From Candidatus Zixiibacteriota bacterium (GTDB lineage: Bacteria; Zixibacteria; MSB-5A5; GN15; FEB-12): a DNA stretch of 39,548 bases. The notes below the pieces were generated by a model that saw only the letters and a list, made by a program, of their open reading frames with translations, ran no database searches and was not told where the DNA came from. The DNA lies in the NCBI GenBank assembly GCA_024276275.1, contig JAJRXM010000014.1, forward strand, positions 1 through 39,548, read 5' to 3'. Below are positions 18,263 through 27,014 of the stretch, one piece after another; position 1 is the first letter of the stretch; the number at the start of each line of letters is the position of its first letter. A program made the position numbers and the translations under genes.

Positions 18263-18874
18263 ATGAAAAGCATTTTTAAAAAAATTATACTTTTTACAAT
18301 TTTTCTGCTCATCTCACCGTTTGGATATAGCTCAAAATTATTATATCTTTGTTTTAAATCTACTATTCTCTATAACTTTTTTGCCCAATTTTTTGCTCTT
18401 ATACCCGGTATACTTGGAACACTTGTCCGTTCATCATTTTATAAACAAACCCTAAAAAGTTCATATCTCGATTTAGATATCGGTTTTTGTTCTTTCTTTT
18501 CTAAAATTGATACTGAAGTAGGTAAATCTGTTCTTATTACAGGACATACCCAAATCGGGCTGGCAAAAATTGGAGATTATACTGTTATAGCAAATTACGT
18601 TTCTATTCTCTCAGGCAGATATCAACATAACTTTACAGACCCTGATAAAAAGATTACCGATGAAGTAAATGATATCCATAATTGTATTCAAATCGGCTCT
18701 CATTCGTTTATCGGTGACAATGCAACCGTTATGGCTGATATAGGTCATCACACGATTGTAGGAGCAGCGAGCAACGTAATTAAACCTCTTCCGCCTTATG
18801 TTGTCGCTGTCGGAAACCCTGCAAAAATTGTAAAAAAACGTAGTAAAGAACCTAGTAAGAATGTCACTGTATAA
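18263..18874 (+). CDS. Membrane-anchored hexapeptide acyltransferase (copy 2)
   Basis: A 203-residue paralogue of the preceding protein. It has the same plan: an N-terminal hydrophobic helix, a PFGYSSKLLYLCFKS linker, and a left-handed beta-helix with shared signatures (IGLAKIGDYTVIANYVSILS, YQHNFTDP, FIGDNATVMADIG, PPYVVAVGNPAKIVKKR). The two genes look like a tandem duplication that has since diverged. It probably acylates a second position, or a different sugar, of the same polysaccharide. Its ribosome binding site is folded into a predicted hairpin, unlike that of copy 1. About 230 bases without a recognised gene follow before the next reading frame. Confidence 0.82.
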   Translation: MKSIFKKIILFTIFLLISPFGYSSKLLYLCFKSTILYNFFAQFFALIPGILGTLVRSSFYKQTLKSSYLDLDIGFCSFFSKIDTEVGKSVLITGHTQIGLAKIGDYTVIANYVSILSGRYQHNFTDPDKKITDEVNDIHNCIQIGSHSFIGDNATVMADIGHHTIVGAASNVIKPLPPYVVAVGNPAKIVKKRSKEPSKNVTV

Positions 18875-19101
18875 AACCTTCTATTTTGTTCGAAAATTGC
18901 ACATTATGGAAAGTTTTCAGGAACTTCCTATTTAAAAACGACTACTCTATAGTATTGATATACTAAGACTTACAACTCCCGATGAAAATATGTCGGTCGG
19001 CATGAAATTTGAAGTTGAAACTGTGAAAATAATTCTGCTTCTTGTAACTACAATGAGTATAAGTGTAATAAACTAATTTGAGAAAGTATTTACAACTGAC
19101 A

Positions 19102-20277
19102 ATGAAAAAAATTATCTGCTTAACAACTTTTACGGTTCTTATTATAATTGCAGGTGTTCTCTATAAATTAAATCAAATGAACGCTTTTATATGGCTTCCT
19201 GATTATATTACTAATTCACCTACATTTGAAGAAACCGACGGTATCACCGATATTATTTTTGTTGTAATTGATCACTGGGAACCCGGAGGAAATGAATATC
19301 CTCTTTTAGCCTGGATGGAAAACTACCGTAAACTAGCAGATAAACATATTGACTCCGACGGTATAAAACTTCAACATACCTGGTACTACCCTATTGATCA
19401 ATTTCGAGGAAATGAAGTCGATTCTATTGTACAACTCAGTCGTGAAGGTTACGGTGATGTCGAACTGCATTTCCATCACCATGGCGATGATTCCGAATCA
19501 TTCAGAAAAAAGATGAAAGCTGGTCTTGATTCTCTAAGAGCTCACGGTGCCTTAAGAACCGATGATTCTCTAGGCTATTTTTCATTTGTACACGGCAACT
19601 GGGCTTTGGATAACTCAAGAGCAGGTCAAGGAAGCGGCATGTATGGCGTAGATGACGAGATCAGCATTCTAAAAGAACTTGGATGTTATGCCGACTTTAC
19701 ATTCCCTGCTATGACCCAGACAGCTCAACCGTCTTTGGTTAATAAAATATACTACTGCGTAGATGACCCTGATAAACCTAAATCTCATGATGAAGGAACG
19801 GTATCATCGGTAGGATATTCTCCGAATGAAGAAGAATTTATGATTTTTGAAGGCCCCTATATGATTGACTGGTCTGATTGGCGGTTTAAAACTCATCCGA
19901 CTTTTGAAGACGGAAATCTATACTGGGAAATACCGACAACTTTTGATCGATTTGAAACCTGGCTTTCTGCCAATATCCACGTAAAAGACCGTCCGAATTG
20001 GCAATTTGTTCGTCCGTTTACCCATGGTTGTGATTTAAGACATGAAGATGCTTTTGATAATATATTAGGTAAAAACATAGACAAAATGCTTACAGAAGTA
20101 GAAAAAAAGTATAAAAACAGCGAAAATTACCGATTACATTATATGACGGCTCGAGAGGCATATAATGTCGTAAAAGCTGCCGAAGCAGGACATAACGGGA
20201 ATCCTAATGATTACCGTGATTTTATCCTGCCAAAATATAACTATACTCCGGATTCACTGTTGAATCTCGGTAAATAA
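19102..20277 (+). CDS. Membrane-anchored deacetylase-fold-like protein of an uncharacterised family
   Basis: A protein of about 391 residues from the ATG at 19102. That start gives a clean signal-anchor (MKKIICLTTFTVLIIIAGVL). A TTG at 19078 would add eight residues, and neither start has a good ribosome binding site. The body has blocks DHWEPGG, VELHFHHHGDD (near residue 122), FVHGNWALDNS (near 163), GCYADFTFPA and DDPDKPKSHDEG. I recognise these from an unnamed family often found next to glycosyltransferases. The histidine- and aspartate-rich blocks resemble metal sites of polysaccharide deacetylases (NodB fold), but the TFDDG motif is absent. It probably acts on exported polysaccharide. 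The enzymatic role is inference. Confidence 0.72.
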   Translation: MKKIICLTTFTVLIIIAGVLYKLNQMNAFIWLPDYITNSPTFEETDGITDIIFVVIDHWEPGGNEYPLLAWMENYRKLADKHIDSDGIKLQHTWYYPIDQFRGNEVDSIVQLSREGYGDVELHFHHHGDDSESFRKKMKAGLDSLRAHGALRTDDSLGYFSFVHGNWALDNSRAGQGSGMYGVDDEISILKELGCYADFTFPAMTQTAQPSLVNKIYYCVDDPDKPKSHDEGTVSSVGYSPNEEEFMIFEGPYMIDWSDWRFKTHPTFEDGNLYWEIPTTFDRFETWLSANIHVKDRPNWQFVRPFTHGCDLRHEDAFDNILGKNIDKMLTEVEKKYKNSENYRLHYMTAREAYNVVKAAEAGHNGNPNDYRDFILPKYNYTPDSLLNLGK

Positions 20278-20309
20278 AATTGTAATCTCTCTTTAGGAGG
20301 ATATAGTAT

Positions 20310-23045
20310 ATGCGTAAAATAATTTTCACTCTCATGCTCTCTGTACTTTGTGCCGGGCATTTGGCTGCTGCTCAAAAAACAATTTCATCTCTACCTTTTA
20401 CAATTTCCAGCTCGAACGCATCCCCCAATGATACGTTTGTAGTTACAACTAATCTCTCAGCAACCGGGCGGGCTATTACTGTCTCTGCCAATAATGTCGT
20501 TCTTGACTTACAAAATAACACAATTACTTTTGGTACATCCGCATCAAACAGTACAACCGGTATTTTAGTTACCGGTAATAATGTTACTGTTGAAAACGGA
20601 ACCCTGATTCACGGTGTTAACTATTCAACATCACTTTCAAGAATCCGCGGTATTGATATGAATAATTGTCAAAATTCAGTTGTTAGAAATATGAATATAA
20701 CTGTCGGCGGGTATATACCGTCATCTGTTACAGATGGTGTCAACGGGATATTTAATATCTTTGTAGACGGAAACAATACTTTCAAAAATAAAATTGTTTC
20801 CTCTGTCTTGACAAATGAAGTTGTCGGTTACTACTATCGTCAATACTGGGTAGCCGCAGCTGTTCGTCTTGACAAAGGATATAACGATGCTTTGATTGTC
20901 GACCTAGATCAAGATTACCATCTCTGGGTCTGCTCAACCCAGGTTACAAAAACACCGCACTCAGGTTTCTTCTTGTATGGAAACGAAGGAGGAAACTCCG
21001 GTGCTTTCTGGGCATCTGACAACCAAATTACAGTTGATGCAAGAAACGACGGACCATACACCGGTTATCGGTATGGTGAAGCATATGGTATTGCCTCACG
21101 AGGTTCAGAACATTTAAGAATTTGGAATAATCGAATCGACTATGGCACTAATTATTTTGGTGGCATGGGAATTTTCTTAGAAAGAACCGTCCCTGTTGAT
21201 TTAGGAGGGTTTTCACTTATTCACAACAACACGATTATTTCTTCTATCGGACCGCTTGATGCTACCGGAACAGGTAATGCAGGACATTCGACAGGTATTC
21301 GAATTAGAATTTGGACTTCAAATTTTAAAATTTATGAAAACGATATAACAGTCTATTCCGATAGAAACTCGTCTACTTTGTATCGCTGTGGATTAGCAAA
21401 CGGTATTTTTATGGGATATGATAACGGTGATATTCCAACTGACTCCATTTATATCTATAACAACAGAATTACTACTATAGCTGCTGATGGTGCAGGTGCT
21501 GATTGTATTTCCATTATGAGTAACCAAGTTGGAAATCCTGCGGTTTTCTCAAACAACGTATTATCAAGTAACGGCTCTATGTATCATTTTGCTACTGATG
21601 GCGGCGGTGCCTACGGCATAGTTTCTAAATCTGACACAATGATTCAAATTGATAACCTTTCAAGCTTTAGTACTTTTTATCTGGGCGTAAATGGTGTTAA
21701 TTGGAGTTCAGGCAATAATAAAATTCAAGATGGTATTTATCTTTCCGGTGCTTCTGATACAGATATTCGTATGTCAAACAACGGGAATCAGGATATTACT
21801 ATTCAAAGAACTCTAGATATAAAAGTTATGGGTAATAACAGTCTCGCTGTTACCGGTGCAACTGTCACAGTTGTTAATGGCTATGGTGAAACCGTCTTAT
21901 CGGGACTTACCAATTCATCGGGTCGTATATTCGGGCCGGTATCATATTGGTTTGCCTCTCGTACAACAACTGACTCAACAAATTATAACAACTTTTCTTT
22001 GACAGTTCAAAAAGGTACTGATACCTATGTCTCTGATATTGTTGTTGATAAAAATCTTGTTATTCCTACAATCAATCTTCTTAACACCGCAGGTGAAATT
22101 GATTCAATTCCACCTGATCCTATTAATGACCTTGGATGTTCTCCGGGTTCCGGTGACGGTAATATAAATCTATCCTGGACTTCTACCGGAGACGACGGTT
22201 CTACAGGTACTGGGGTTTTATATGAAATAAAATACTCTAGCTCTCCAATTACTGCGTTGAATTTTGATGCACTGGCAACCTCTGTAGCAAATCCTCCTCT
22301 TCCCCAAATAGCAGGTTCATCACAATCAATGACAGTTTCCGGTCTTACTCCCGGAAATATTTATTATATCGCTATGAAAATATATGATGACGGCGGGAAT
22401 CCATCGTTGATTTCAAATACAGTCAGTTGCGAAGCATCTACAGATATAACTACCGGAGGTGGAGGTACTACCGACACCTATGTCTCTACATTGTTATCTC
22501 CAACAACCGGGGCAACCATTTTTGTAAATCAACCTACTTTATCAGTACAAAATATTACTGCCCCCGGAACAAACAGTTATTATTTTGAAGTAGCAACTGA
22601 TGCATCTTTTACTACAATGGAAACATCGTCACCTGCTGTGCCTGAAAGCAATAGCAGTACCACAGAATGGCAGGTCAACACCGATTTACTGCCCGATCAA
22701 ACATACTATTGGCGAGTACGTGTTAATAGTAATCCATACTCTACAGTTTCTAATTTCTCGGTTGCTTCCCCATCACTATCTGCCTCATCTGAAGTCATCG
22801 CCTATCCTAACCCGGTAAGTTTTAGAAACGGTGAACAGATAAGGTTTTTAAATCTTCCAAACAGTTCTGTTGAACTAACAATCCAAACTATTTCCGGTGA
22901 AACTCTGTTACATAAAATCGGTGTTTTAGATACGTGGCAATGGAATGGAGTCAATGCCACAGGCTATACCGTAGCAACCGGAACTTACTTATGGTATCTT
23001 CAAGTAGACGGAAACATATATACAGGTAAAATAGTTAATAAATAG
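20310..23045 (+). CDS. Secreted parallel beta-helix protein with FnIII and C-terminal sorting domain
   Basis: A 911-residue exported protein. The signal peptide is residues 1-21 (MRKIIFTLMLSVLCAGHLAAA). Residues about 40-500 show short Asn- and Val-rich repeats of a right-handed beta-helix (VVLDLQNNTI, VTVENGTLIHG, IYENDITVYS), as in NosD and polysaccharide lyases or epimerases. A fibronectin III domain follows at about 610-700 (LSWTSTGDDGSTG), then a second Ig/FnIII-like domain with DQTYYWRVRV. The end is a FlgD-like sorting domain (VIAYPNPVSFRNGEQIRF to GTYLWYLQVDG). AGGAGG at 20295-20300 is the strongest ribosome binding site in the locus. It could bind or process the exopolysaccharide at the cell surface. 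No catalytic residues can be assigned. Confidence 0.85.
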   Translation: MRKIIFTLMLSVLCAGHLAAAQKTISSLPFTISSSNASPNDTFVVTTNLSATGRAITVSANNVVLDLQNNTITFGTSASNSTTGILVTGNNVTVENGTLIHGVNYSTSLSRIRGIDMNNCQNSVVRNMNITVGGYIPSSVTDGVNGIFNIFVDGNNTFKNKIVSSVLTNEVVGYYYRQYWVAAAVRLDKGYNDALIVDLDQDYHLWVCSTQVTKTPHSGFFLYGNEGGNSGAFWASDNQITVDARNDGPYTGYRYGEAYGIASRGSEHLRIWNNRIDYGTNYFGGMGIFLERTVPVDLGGFSLIHNNTIISSIGPLDATGTGNAGHSTGIRIRIWTSNFKIYENDITVYSDRNSSTLYRCGLANGIFMGYDNGDIPTDSIYIYNNRITTIAADGAGADCISIMSNQVGNPAVFSNNVLSSNGSMYHFATDGGGAYGIVSKSDTMIQIDNLSSFSTFYLGVNGVNWSSGNNKIQDGIYLSGASDTDIRMSNNGNQDITIQRTLDIKVMGNNSLAVTGATVTVVNGYGETVLSGLTNSSGRIFGPVSYWFASRTTTDSTNYNNFSLTVQKGTDTYVSDIVVDKNLVIPTINLLNTAGEIDSIPPDPINDLGCSPGSGDGNINLSWTSTGDDGSTGTGVLYEIKYSSSPITALNFDALATSVANPPLPQIAGSSQSMTVSGLTPGNIYYIAMKIYDDGGNPSLISNTVSCEASTDITTGGGGTTDTYVSTLLSPTTGATIFVNQPTLSVQNITAPGTNSYYFEVATDASFTTMETSSPAVPESNSSTTEWQVNTDLLPDQTYYWRVRVNSNPYSTVSNFSVASPSLSASSEVIAYPNPVSFRNGEQIRFLNLPNSSVELTIQTISGETLLHKIGVLDTWQWNGVNATGYTVATGTYLWYLQVDGNIYTGKIVNK

Positions 23046-23129
23046 TAGCTCTAAAATAATCTCTTTATAGTAAAAAATTTCAATTCTCTTAATCTAATCA
23101 GTATCTATAAGTCTGTGCAATAATCTCCC

Positions 23130-23150
23130 TTTGTATAAATTTTATACAAA
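23130..23150. promoter_or_regulatory. Perfect 21-bp palindrome, possible operator
   Basis: TTTGTATAAA (23130-23139), a central T, then TTTATACAAA (23141-23150): both arms of ten bases match exactly. It lies in the 252-base spacer between the beta-helix gene and the FnIII gene, 148 bases before the GTG start at 23298. With a one-base centre it is unlikely to be an RNA terminator and fits a dimeric DNA-binding protein. AT-rich palindromes of this size can occur by chance, but not often. Confidence 0.4.
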
Positions 23151-23297
23151 TCCTAATGAATATATAGCTATTTCCCTACCCTGCCATCATTCATATCTCG
23201 CTTAGTCACAACCAGTTACTCTATTTGTTTCAGTTTGGAACAGCTCTTGCAACCAATTAAAGTCGAGTTAAAAATGGTAATTGAATTGGAGAGATAA

Positions 23298-24341
23298 GTG
23301 AATATATTGCATACATACATATTACGTTATAGATTATTATTTTATATTACGGCAGTATCAACTTTAATAATACCCGGTGAAACATTTAGCCAAACTGCGT
23401 TATCCTCTATCCCTTTAACTTGGACAGCAACAGGAGATGACGGTTCCTCCGGTAGTGCAACTGCCTACGATATTAGATACTCAACATCAATAATTACTGA
23501 TGCGAACTGGGATGCTGCTACCCGGGCATCAAACGAACCAATTCCGCAATCGGCAGGGTCGACGGAAATTTTCATTATAGATTCTCTTGAACCGAATACA
23601 ACATATTACTTTGCTATAAAAACATCCGATGAAGCTTTTAACTGGTCTGCTCTGTCCAATGTCATTTCAAAAACTACTCTTGATACAACTCCTCCGGGCA
23701 GAATTACCGATTTGCTGGCATCTACAGATACGGCCAATGGAGCTATTGTATTAGGATGGACAGCTCCCGGTGATGATAATATGGTTGGCACTGCAGCATT
23801 GTATGAAATACGATATTCTCTAAATACAATTACAGATTTGAATTGGCTTGGAACCTCCTTGTTTACTGCTCCTCCTCTACCGTTGGCAGCGGGGGAGCAG
23901 CAATCTATAAAGATAACCGGACTAACCGCCGGTCTTCGTTATTACATTGCGATTAAAACATTCGACAGTAACGGCAATCAATCAGCTCTTTCAAATGTTT
24001 CATCTGCCGAGGCAGGAATAAATATCTCGACAGATTTAGATGATTCAAACAATAACTTACCTAAAGAATTTTCGTTAGCTCAAAATTATCCCAACCCTTT
24101 TAACCCGACTACTACAATCGGTTTTTCATTACCAAAAACATCGTATGTGAAATTGAATATTTATAATATTGAAGGGAAAAAAGTAAAGTCATTAGTTGAT
24201 AACTCATTACCGGCAGGTCAGCACTTAATTACTTGGGATGGTACAAATTCTGACGGGTCTAAAACCGCAACAGGTATATATATCTATAGAATTGTTACAG
24301 ACACTTATACAGCGGCTAACAAAATGGTACTCTTAAAATAA
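23298..24341 (+). CDS. Secreted double-FnIII protein with type A sorting domain
   Basis: A 347-residue protein starting at GTG 23298, with GGAGAG just upstream. A signal peptide is likely within residues 1-33 (hydrophobic LLFYITAVSTLIIPG). Two fibronectin III domains lie at about 37-130 (LTWTATGDDGSSGSATAYDI) and 134-235 (GWTAPGDDNMVGTAALYEIR). They resemble each other and the FnIII of the beta-helix protein. The last 80 residues are a textbook type A sorting domain (LAQNYPNPFNPTTTIGFSLP, TWDGTNSDG, TGIYIYRIV). It is probably delivered to the cell surface, perhaps as a binding or structural protein of the polysaccharide layer. It is the last gene of the plus-strand run and is convergent with the acyltransferase 25 bases on, with no terminator between. 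Confidence 0.85.
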   Translation: MNILHTYILRYRLLFYITAVSTLIIPGETFSQTALSSIPLTWTATGDDGSSGSATAYDIRYSTSIITDANWDAATRASNEPIPQSAGSTEIFIIDSLEPNTTYYFAIKTSDEAFNWSALSNVISKTTLDTTPPGRITDLLASTDTANGAIVLGWTAPGDDNMVGTAALYEIRYSLNTITDLNWLGTSLFTAPPLPLAAGEQQSIKITGLTAGLRYYIAIKTFDSNGNQSALSNVSSAEAGINISTDLDDSNNNLPKEFSLAQNYPNPFNPTTTIGFSLPKTSYVKLNIYNIEGKKVKSLVDNSLPAGQHLITWDGTNSDGSKTATGIYIYRIVTDTYTAANKMVLLK

Positions 24342-24366
24342 ATTGATTAGAATTAGAAGATATTGC

Positions 24367-24969
24367 TTAGATTGTTTTATTTGCAGTAGGTAATAATCTG
24401 GCTGGATTTCCCATAGCCATATTGTTATCGGGAATATCGTTTGTTACAACTGCTCCGACACCTACAATACAGTTATTTCCGACAGAGGCTGATACTATTG
24501 CCCCTTCCCCTATCCAGGTTTTTTCACCGATAGTAATCTGTCTATTTTCACCGTTTCCCTCAACACCATTTGTAATATTAGAAGAATTCCCATGTTGATT
24601 TAAACCTGATGTAATAGAAACTCTGCTGGCTATCCGTACATTTTTTTTGATATCTACTAATCCGATTACACAATATGCACCGATTCCTGCATCAGCTTTT
24701 ATCCGGGCTCCCCGTTTTGAAAAAAATGAGCCGTAACTTATCACCGCAGAAGGATGATAATAATCCAAAGTAAGCATATAATAAACCCGACGTACATGAT
24801 CCCCTATAAATCCTGGGAACAAAGCGACTAAATGAGCCCCAAATGAAAAAAAGAATTCGTATGATGTAATTTTTTTTTCACAGTATGACATCATACCAAA
24901 AGGTACAATAAGAACTACCAATGGCAGAGAGAATATAAATAATAGAATTTTACACATTACTTTTAACAT
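24367..24969 (-). CDS. Membrane-anchored hexapeptide acyltransferase (copy 3)
   Basis: A 200-residue protein on the same plan as those at 17628 and 18263. It has an N-terminal hydrophobic helix (ILLFIFSLPLVVLIVPFGMM), then an alpha-rich linker ending in YYMLTLDYY, then a left-handed beta-helix (ISYGSFFSKRGARIKADAGI, GLVDIKKNVRIASRVSITSG). The likely catalytic histidine is in LNQHGNSSN, and IGEKTWIGEGAIVSASVG and the tail MAMGNPARLLP follow. It is the last gene of the carrier-protein operon, 15 bases after the second GNAT gene. This links that operon to the polysaccharide locus, because its closest relatives in the window lie there. The acyl donor is unknown. Acetyl-CoA is usual for the family. 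Confidence 0.8.
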   Translation of the reverse strand: MLKVMCKILLFIFSLPLVVLIVPFGMMSYCEKKITSYEFFFSFGAHLVALFPGFIGDHVRRVYYMLTLDYYHPSAVISYGSFFSKRGARIKADAGIGAYCVIGLVDIKKNVRIASRVSITSGLNQHGNSSNITNGVEGNGENRQITIGEKTWIGEGAIVSASVGNNCIVGVGAVVTNDIPDNNMAMGNPARLLPTANKTI

Positions 24970-24984
24970 AATATTCCAATCTTA

Positions 24985-25998
24985 CTAATAGACATCTAAG
25001 AAGAATGAATCAACTGATTCAATATCAACATCTTCTACCGTTTTCTTAAAAGCTCCAAGATACAGATTAAGCTCTCTTTGACTTTTTCGAAAAGAAAGTT
25101 CATTAAATACTTCACGAGGATAATAATCAATATCAGGAACAAAAGCTGCCGTAAAATTTGATTTCTTTATCATCTCTCTTAATACATTCTCTATAAAATC
25201 ATTTTGTTCTTTTTTGGTCAGTCTGTCAATAAGCATATTTTCAAAATAAACATTTGTTACTTTCTTCTTTTCGTCAAGAACTTGTAATTCTATTAGATTT
25301 ACTACTCCTAAAATCTCATTATTTCTCTCATACACAAACGAACTTGAAAATGCCCTGTTTAAAAATACGTATTCAATATTGTCATCATTTATTCTTTTGT
25401 AAAGAGTTACATCAGGTTTATAATTAGATATCAGATTTTTAATTTGAGGTAAATCAATACTTTCCAACAATCGAACTGAATTTGTTCTTTTATGTGAAAG
25501 TTTTGATTCAAGAATTTGCCTAACTCCGACCAGATATCTAAACGTATCAACTTTCTTGATAACCATACCTCGCCTTTTATACAATCTTTCAATTAATACA
25601 TCAAATGGATCGTCATCGGGACGGGACTGTCTAACATCATAATACAACTCATAACCTTTTGCTTCAGCACGACTTAGTAGTTCTAAAAGTTGAGGGATTA
25701 ATAGTTGCGCTGCTTGGTGATTTTTCTTAATTGTAAAAAAAGTTCCAAATACTGTTTTGAAATCCCGCCCTTTATAATTTATACAATACGGTATTAAAGC
25801 TTGAAAAGATGCATAGCTACCGTCTTGTGATTCTTGAGCAAGAGTAAGATTCGGGTCAGCTTTTGGTAAATCAAGATACATTTCTAAAACTTGGGGAGTA
25901 TATTCTACGCAGGGCAAGTCCCACGTTTGTATCATTAAGTCTGATACTTTTTGTAAGTCCGGGTTCGATACAAACTTGTAATTTACTGCCGGTTCCAT
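24985..25998 (-). CDS. Tandem-GNAT-fold protein lacking the acetyl-CoA loop (copy A)
   Basis: A 337-residue paralogue of the adjacent protein at 26005. The two align without gaps from the first residue (MEPAVNYKFVSNPDLQKVSD against MKPAEGFTFEYGPDLKKISD). The N-terminal half has the GNAT strand and helix pattern, but the QGRGLG acetyl-CoA loop of the sister protein is replaced by QAAQLL (residues 95-100). The C-terminal half looks like a second GNAT-type domain (SSFVYERNNEILGVVNLIEL, FTAAFVPDIDYYPREVF). It ends FFLDVY, like the sister. Two GNAT domains in one chain recall Fem aminoacyltransferases. The missing loop suggests it does not use CoA, or that it is a non-catalytic partner. It starts seven bases after the sister's stop, with no ribosome binding site, so it is probably coupled. 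Confidence 0.7.
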   Translation of the reverse strand: MEPAVNYKFVSNPDLQKVSDLMIQTWDLPCVEYTPQVLEMYLDLPKADPNLTLAQESQDGSYASFQALIPYCINYKGRDFKTVFGTFFTIKKNHQAAQLLIPQLLELLSRAEAKGYELYYDVRQSRPDDDPFDVLIERLYKRRGMVIKKVDTFRYLVGVRQILESKLSHKRTNSVRLLESIDLPQIKNLISNYKPDVTLYKRINDDNIEYVFLNRAFSSSFVYERNNEILGVVNLIELQVLDEKKKVTNVYFENMLIDRLTKKEQNDFIENVLREMIKKSNFTAAFVPDIDYYPREVFNELSFRKSQRELNLYLGAFKKTVEDVDIESVDSFFLDVY

Positions 25999-26004
25999 GC
26001 GAGA

Positions 26005-27009
26005 TTAATATACATCAAGGTAAAAGGTTGATACTTCTTCTATCCCGTCAGGTAAAACACCCTCTTTTAAAGGAGCTATATATAAATTCAATTCTCTTGG
26101 TACCATTCTAAATCTATATTTTTTAAAAACAGAGGTATCAATATATCCGATATTCGGCATAAATGCAGTATGAAATTTATCTCTTTGTAAATCAAGCATA
26201 ACATCGCCGATAAATTCTTCTATTTCATCATCTGACATTTTTTCAAAAGAGACATTATCAAAATAGACATTTAATTTTTTTTCTGTATCAGATTCTAAGA
26301 CCTCAAGCAGAAGAAGATTGATAAATCCTTTAACCTGATTATTTTTTTCATAGAGATAGGTTCTACTGTGGGGACGGTCTACGAACAAAAATTGCATATC
26401 TTCATCTGGGATAATTTTATATAGTTCAGTATTTGTACCGATATTTTTTACCAACGGCTTTATATTTTCAACATCTTGAGCAATCGCAATACAAGTATTT
26501 CCGGAAGTTTTTTGGGGAAGAATCGGTTGTACTAACTCGTTTAATGCGGCAATATAGCGACAAACATTAACAACTTTCACAGGCAGGTTCATTTTTTTAA
26601 ATACTTTTTCTACCGCATAGTTTGAAACTGCCCCGACTTCACACATTGTAACATATAGGTCGTATCCTTTTTCGATAGCTTTTTCAATTAGTACTCCCTG
26701 TTGCGGTCCACCTAATCCTCTTCCTTGAAAATCAGCGGAAACAGTAAGAAAACTGGCAAATACCGCCTTATAAGCTTTATTATAGTAACTGATATCAAAA
26801 GGCATATATGCCTGAAAAGATGCGACTGTACCGTCTTCAGATATTTGGGCAACATTTAGTTCTCTGTCCCCACTAGGTCGTTTAATGTGTAGTGCTAAAA
26901 GACCTTCATCGTAATTCCAACAAGGTTTTCCCCATGTAGTGCAAATAAGATCAGATATTTTTTTTAAATCCGGTCCATATTCAAATGTAAATCCTTCGGC
27001 AGGTTTCAT
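26005..27009 (-). CDS. Tandem-GNAT-fold acyl or aminoacyl transferase (copy B)
   Basis: A 334-residue protein. The N-terminal GNAT domain has the pyrophosphate-binding loop DFQGRGLGGPQQ (QGRGLG at residues 95-100) after the strand KAVFASFLTVSA. The C-terminal half has a second GNAT-like pattern (RTYLYEKNNQVKGFINLLLL, FHTAFMPNIGYIDTSVF). The ATG at 27009 was chosen: AAAGG lies 8 bases upstream and it aligns exactly with the paralogue's start. A GTG at 27018 overlapping the ligase stop would add three residues. Its position directly after an amino acid:carrier-protein ligase suggests it takes an aminoacyl group from the carrier phosphopantetheine, or an acyl group from CoA. The acceptor is unknown. 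Family fold moderately sure; reaction inferred. Confidence 0.72.
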   Translation of the reverse strand: MKPAEGFTFEYGPDLKKISDLICTTWGKPCWNYDEGLLALHIKRPSGDRELNVAQISEDGTVASFQAYMPFDISYYNKAYKAVFASFLTVSADFQGRGLGGPQQGVLIEKAIEKGYDLYVTMCEVGAVSNYAVEKVFKKMNLPVKVVNVCRYIAALNELVQPILPQKTSGNTCIAIAQDVENIKPLVKNIGTNTELYKIIPDEDMQFLFVDRPHSRTYLYEKNNQVKGFINLLLLEVLESDTEKKLNVYFDNVSFEKMSDDEIEEFIGDVMLDLQRDKFHTAFMPNIGYIDTSVFKKYRFRMVPRELNLYIAPLKEGVLPDGIEEVSTFYLDVY

Positions 27010-27014
27010 AACTA

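Noticed and set aside
18933-19076. Open stretch before the deacetylase-like gene (KRLLYSIDILRL to VKIILLLVTTMSISVIN)
   Set aside because: A 28-codon frame from ATG 18990 looks weakly like the end of a sugar transferase, but similarity is too poor and it lacks a ribosome binding site. It could be a gene remnant; not supported enough to list.
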